Of a DNA stretch of 6,024 nucleotides, positions 3,978-6,024 are shown piece after piece. The stretch is from Longimicrobiaceae bacterium (lineage in GTDB: Bacteria; Gemmatimonadota; Gemmatimonadetes; Longimicrobiales; Longimicrobiaceae). The DNA lies in the NCBI GenBank assembly GCA_030146875.1, contig JASLAX010000198.1, forward strand, positions 1 through 6,024. The letters run 5' to 3'. Made by a program: the position numbers and the translations under genes. The notes under the pieces are model-generated. The model searched no databases and was not told the origin of the DNA. It saw only the letters and a program-made list of their open reading frames with translations. Position 1 is the stretch's first letter. Each line of letters opens with the position of its first letter.

Positions 3978-6024
3978 CTACTGCGCCCCGATCGACTGGA
4001 GCTGCACCGAGAGCGGCTGTCCCGCGATCTCCTGCTTCACCAGGATGTGCGGCGCCGACTGGCGCACCCAGCTGGTGACGGCGCGCTCGCCGCCGGTCGT
4101 CTCGATCTTGAAGGTGTCGAACGACCCGGCCGGCACCGTGACCTTCTCCGTCGCCACCACGCGCGCGGTGACGTTCGCCGTCGACCCGGTGCGCGGGGTG
4201 AAGATGGGGAGGGTGATGGTCTTGCCCGGGGCCAGGTCGGCCACGGCGAACACCAGGCTCTCCATCCCGGAGAAGCGCGTTCCCGGCACCAGCGCCGCAT
4301 CGATCGCCTTGTCGCCGCCCATCTGGGCGGGGAGCTTGGCCTGCCCCTTTGCGCGGCCGCCCTCCACCTTCACCTCGATCTCGGCGTTGGTGCCGCCGGC
4401 GCTCATCGTCTCCCGGCTCGACGTGGGCAGCAGGTCGCCGCCGAAGCGGATCTGCGCGGTCTGCGTCAGCCCCGCCATGGGCACCGCCACGTTGGTCGCG
4501 AACAGCCACCCCTGGCCCTCGCGGGACAGGGCGTACGTGGCCGTGCCCGCCGGGTTCCCCTGCACCAGGAGCTGGTAGGTCAGCGTCCCCACGGACAGCC
4601 CCGCGGCGCTGTACGTCTCGCTCGACCCGCGGACCTCCAGCGAGGCGCGGTCGACGGGGTTCCCCTCCACGTCCACCAGCGTCACCGGGGCGATCACCTC
4701 CAGCGGCCCGAGCAGCTTGGGAGCGTCGCCCACCACCACGATGGCGGAGCGGTCGGGGTGGATGTACTGCCGCGCCACGCGCTGCACGTCCGCGGCGGTC
4801 ACGCGGCCCACGTTCGCCACGTAGTTGCGCAGGTAGTCGGCGTCCAGCCCCAGCAGGCGGGCCGTCGCCAGGCGCTCGGCGATGGCGCCGGGCGTCTCGA
4901 AGCGCAGCGGGAAGGAGCCCATGAGCGAGCCCTTCGCCGCGTCCAGCTCGGCCGCCGTCACCGGCTCGTCGCGCAGCGAGCGGATCTGCTGGATGATGGT
5001 GGTGAGCGCGCTGTCGGTGACCTCGGTGCGCACCTCGGCGCTGGCCTGGAAGGCGCCCAGGTCGCGCATGCGGTTGAGCGAGGCGTACGAGCCGTACGTC
5101 CACCCCTTCTGCTGACGCAGGATCTGGAAGAGGCGCGCGTCCGGCCCGCCGCCCAGCATTTGGCTCAGCACCAGGAGCGGGAAGTAGTCCGGGTTGTCGG
5201 CGCGCACGCCGGTGTGCCCGATCAGGATGTTGGACTGCACCGAGCCCGGGCGGTTCACCAGCAGCACGCGGGTGCGGTCGATCGCGGGCACCTGCGGGTA
5301 CGTCACGGCCTTCGGGGCGCCGGTCCACGACCCGAAGTAGCGGCGGGCCATCTCCTCGGCCTGCGCCGGGGTCACGTCGCCGGCCACCACCAGCATGGCG
5401 TTGCCGGGGCGGAACCACTCGCGGTGGAACGCCTGCAGGTCCGCGCGGCGGATGGACTCCAGCGAGCGGGTGCTGGAGGAGATGCCGTACGGGTGCGACT
5501 TGCCGTACACCGCCTCGGCGAAGCGCCGGCCGGCGATGGCGCCCGGCTGGCCCATGGAGGCGCGCAGGGCCGACAGCGCCCCGGTGCGCGTGGTCTCCAG
5601 CTCCGACTGCGGGAACGACGGGCGCAGCACCACGTCGCTCAGCAGGTCGAACGCGAGCGTCGCCTGGTCCGAGAGCGCGCTGACGCTCACCGTCACGTCG
5701 TCGTCGTCGGCCCCGGCGAACACGCGGCCGCCCACGCCCTCGATGGCCTCGGAGATCTGCACGGCGCTGCGGCGCGCGGTGCCCTTGGTGAGCAGGTCGG
5801 CGGTCAGGGAGGCGAGGCCCTCCTTGCCGCGCGGGTCCGCCGCGCCGCCGGCCCGGACGTACAGGTCCAGGTCGATGACGGGCAGGGCGTGGCTCTCCAC
5901 CACGATCAGGCGCAGACCGTTCGGCAGCGTCTTCTCGGTGAAGGCGGGGAACTGCAGGGGCCGCGGCGGCAGCGCCGCGGGGGGCGCCTCGCGCTGCGGG
6001 GCGGCGGCAGCCGGCGCCGCAGGC
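3978..6024 (-). CDS. M16-family peptidase homologue, non-catalytic type, with C-terminal DUF3108-like domain (5' end outside window)
   Basis: The frame stays open to the right edge, so the start and presumed signal peptide are missing; 681 residues are visible. An Ala/Pro-rich linker (about 5950-6023) precedes TLPNGLRLIVVES, the usual start of an M16 N-terminal domain. That domain runs to about 5450 and the M16 C-terminal-type domain to about 4620. Active M16 peptidases carry HxxEH after GLA; here the place (5796-5810) reads S-L-T-A-D, so zinc binding and catalysis are not expected. LRQQKGWTYG keeps the Arg (5115-5117) and Tyr (5094-5096) typical of the substrate-binding, non-catalytic subunit in two-subunit bacterial M16 peptidases. 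The last ~205 residues (3978 to about 4600) are extra. LTYQLLVQGNPAGTATY, VPAGSFDTFKIE (4101-4136) and a following SWV resemble DUF3108-type domains. It is probably periplasmic. I infer that the active partner, with HxxEH, is encoded upstream, beyond 6024. The GTG at 5903 is not the start, because conserved M16 sequence continues before it. Confidence 0.93.
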   Translation of the reverse strand, partial: PAAPAAAAPQREAPPAALPPRPLQFPAFTEKTLPNGLRLIVVESHALPVIDLDLYVRAGGAADPRGKEGLASLTADLLTKGTARRSAVQISEAIEGVGGRVFAGADDDDVTVSVSALSDQATLAFDLLSDVVLRPSFPQSELETTRTGALSALRASMGQPGAIAGRRFAEAVYGKSHPYGISSSTRSLESIRRADLQAFHREWFRPGNAMLVVAGDVTPAQAEEMARRYFGSWTGAPKAVTYPQVPAIDRTRVLLVNRPGSVQSNILIGHTGVRADNPDYFPLLVLSQMLGGGPDARLFQILRQQKGWTYGSYASLNRMRDLGAFQASAEVRTEVTDSALTTIIQQIRSLRDEPVTAAELDAAKGSLMGSFPLRFETPGAIAERLATARLLGLDADYLRNYVANVGRVTAADVQRVARQYIHPDRSAIVVVGDAPKLLGPLEVIAPVTLVDVEGNPVDRASLEVRGSSETYSAAGLSVGTLTYQLLVQGNPAGTATYALSREGQGWLFATNVAVPMAGLTQTAQIRFGGDLLPTSSRETMSAGGTNAEIEVKVEGGRAKGQAKLPAQMGGDKAIDAALVPGTRFSGMESLVFAVADLAPGKTITLPIFTPRTGSTANVTARVVATEKVTVPAGSFDTFKIETTGGERAVTSWVRQSAPHILVKQEIAGQPLSVQLQSIGAQ

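Noticed and set aside
3757..5418. Minus-strand open frame of 553 codons overlapping the M16 gene
   Set aside because: It is a frame-shifted shadow of the M16 gene; the true frame shows continuous M16 and C-terminal domain sequence.
3978..5903. GTG at 5903 as the start of the M16 gene
   Set aside because: Conserved M16 N-terminal sequence (TLPNGLRLIV) continues in frame upstream of it, and the frame is open to the window edge.

Overview
This is a chromosome-like window of very high GC (estimated by eye at about 70%). It has tightly packed genes, many exported proteins and GC-rich hairpin terminators. The gene content is secreted amidohydrolases, an insulinase-family (M16) protein and a small Arg/Cys-rich exported protein. 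Together with codon use strongly biased to G or C at third positions, this suggests an environmental Gram-negative-type bacterium such as Gemmatimonadota (Longimicrobium-like). That placement is inference from general resemblance, not a search result.

Layout. Positions 1-251 hold no gene: there is a palindrome at the left edge and a near-ideal minus-strand terminator at 197-232. Positions 252-2953 are a two-gene minus-strand operon of exported amidohydrolase-fold proteins. The upstream gene (1541-2953) keeps the metal-binding residues. The downstream gene (252-1544), joined by an ATGA stop/start overlap, has lost nearly all of them. Positions 2954-3253 are a divergent control region with the least GC-rich stretch of the window. 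Positions 3254-3760 on the plus strand encode a small exported Arg/Asp-rich protein with four cysteines. Positions 3761-3977 separate two convergent genes and are filled with three strong hairpins, two of which lie in imperfect direct repeats. From 3978 to beyond the right edge, a minus-strand gene encodes an M16-family protein. It lacks the zinc-binding HxxEH motif, keeps the Arg/Tyr pair of the non-catalytic M16 subunit, and carries an extra C-terminal domain resembling DUF3108.

How the genes work together. The two amidohydrolase-fold proteins look like a catalytic and non-catalytic pair, co-translated and exported together. The M16 protein looks like the non-catalytic half of a two-subunit periplasmic peptidase, whose active half should lie just beyond position 6024. 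There is no evidence that these units, or the small secreted protein, share a pathway. No RNA gene, mobile element or CRISPR array was seen. The least ordinary features are the two degenerate-enzyme proteins, the M16/DUF3108-like fusion and the repeated hairpin elements.
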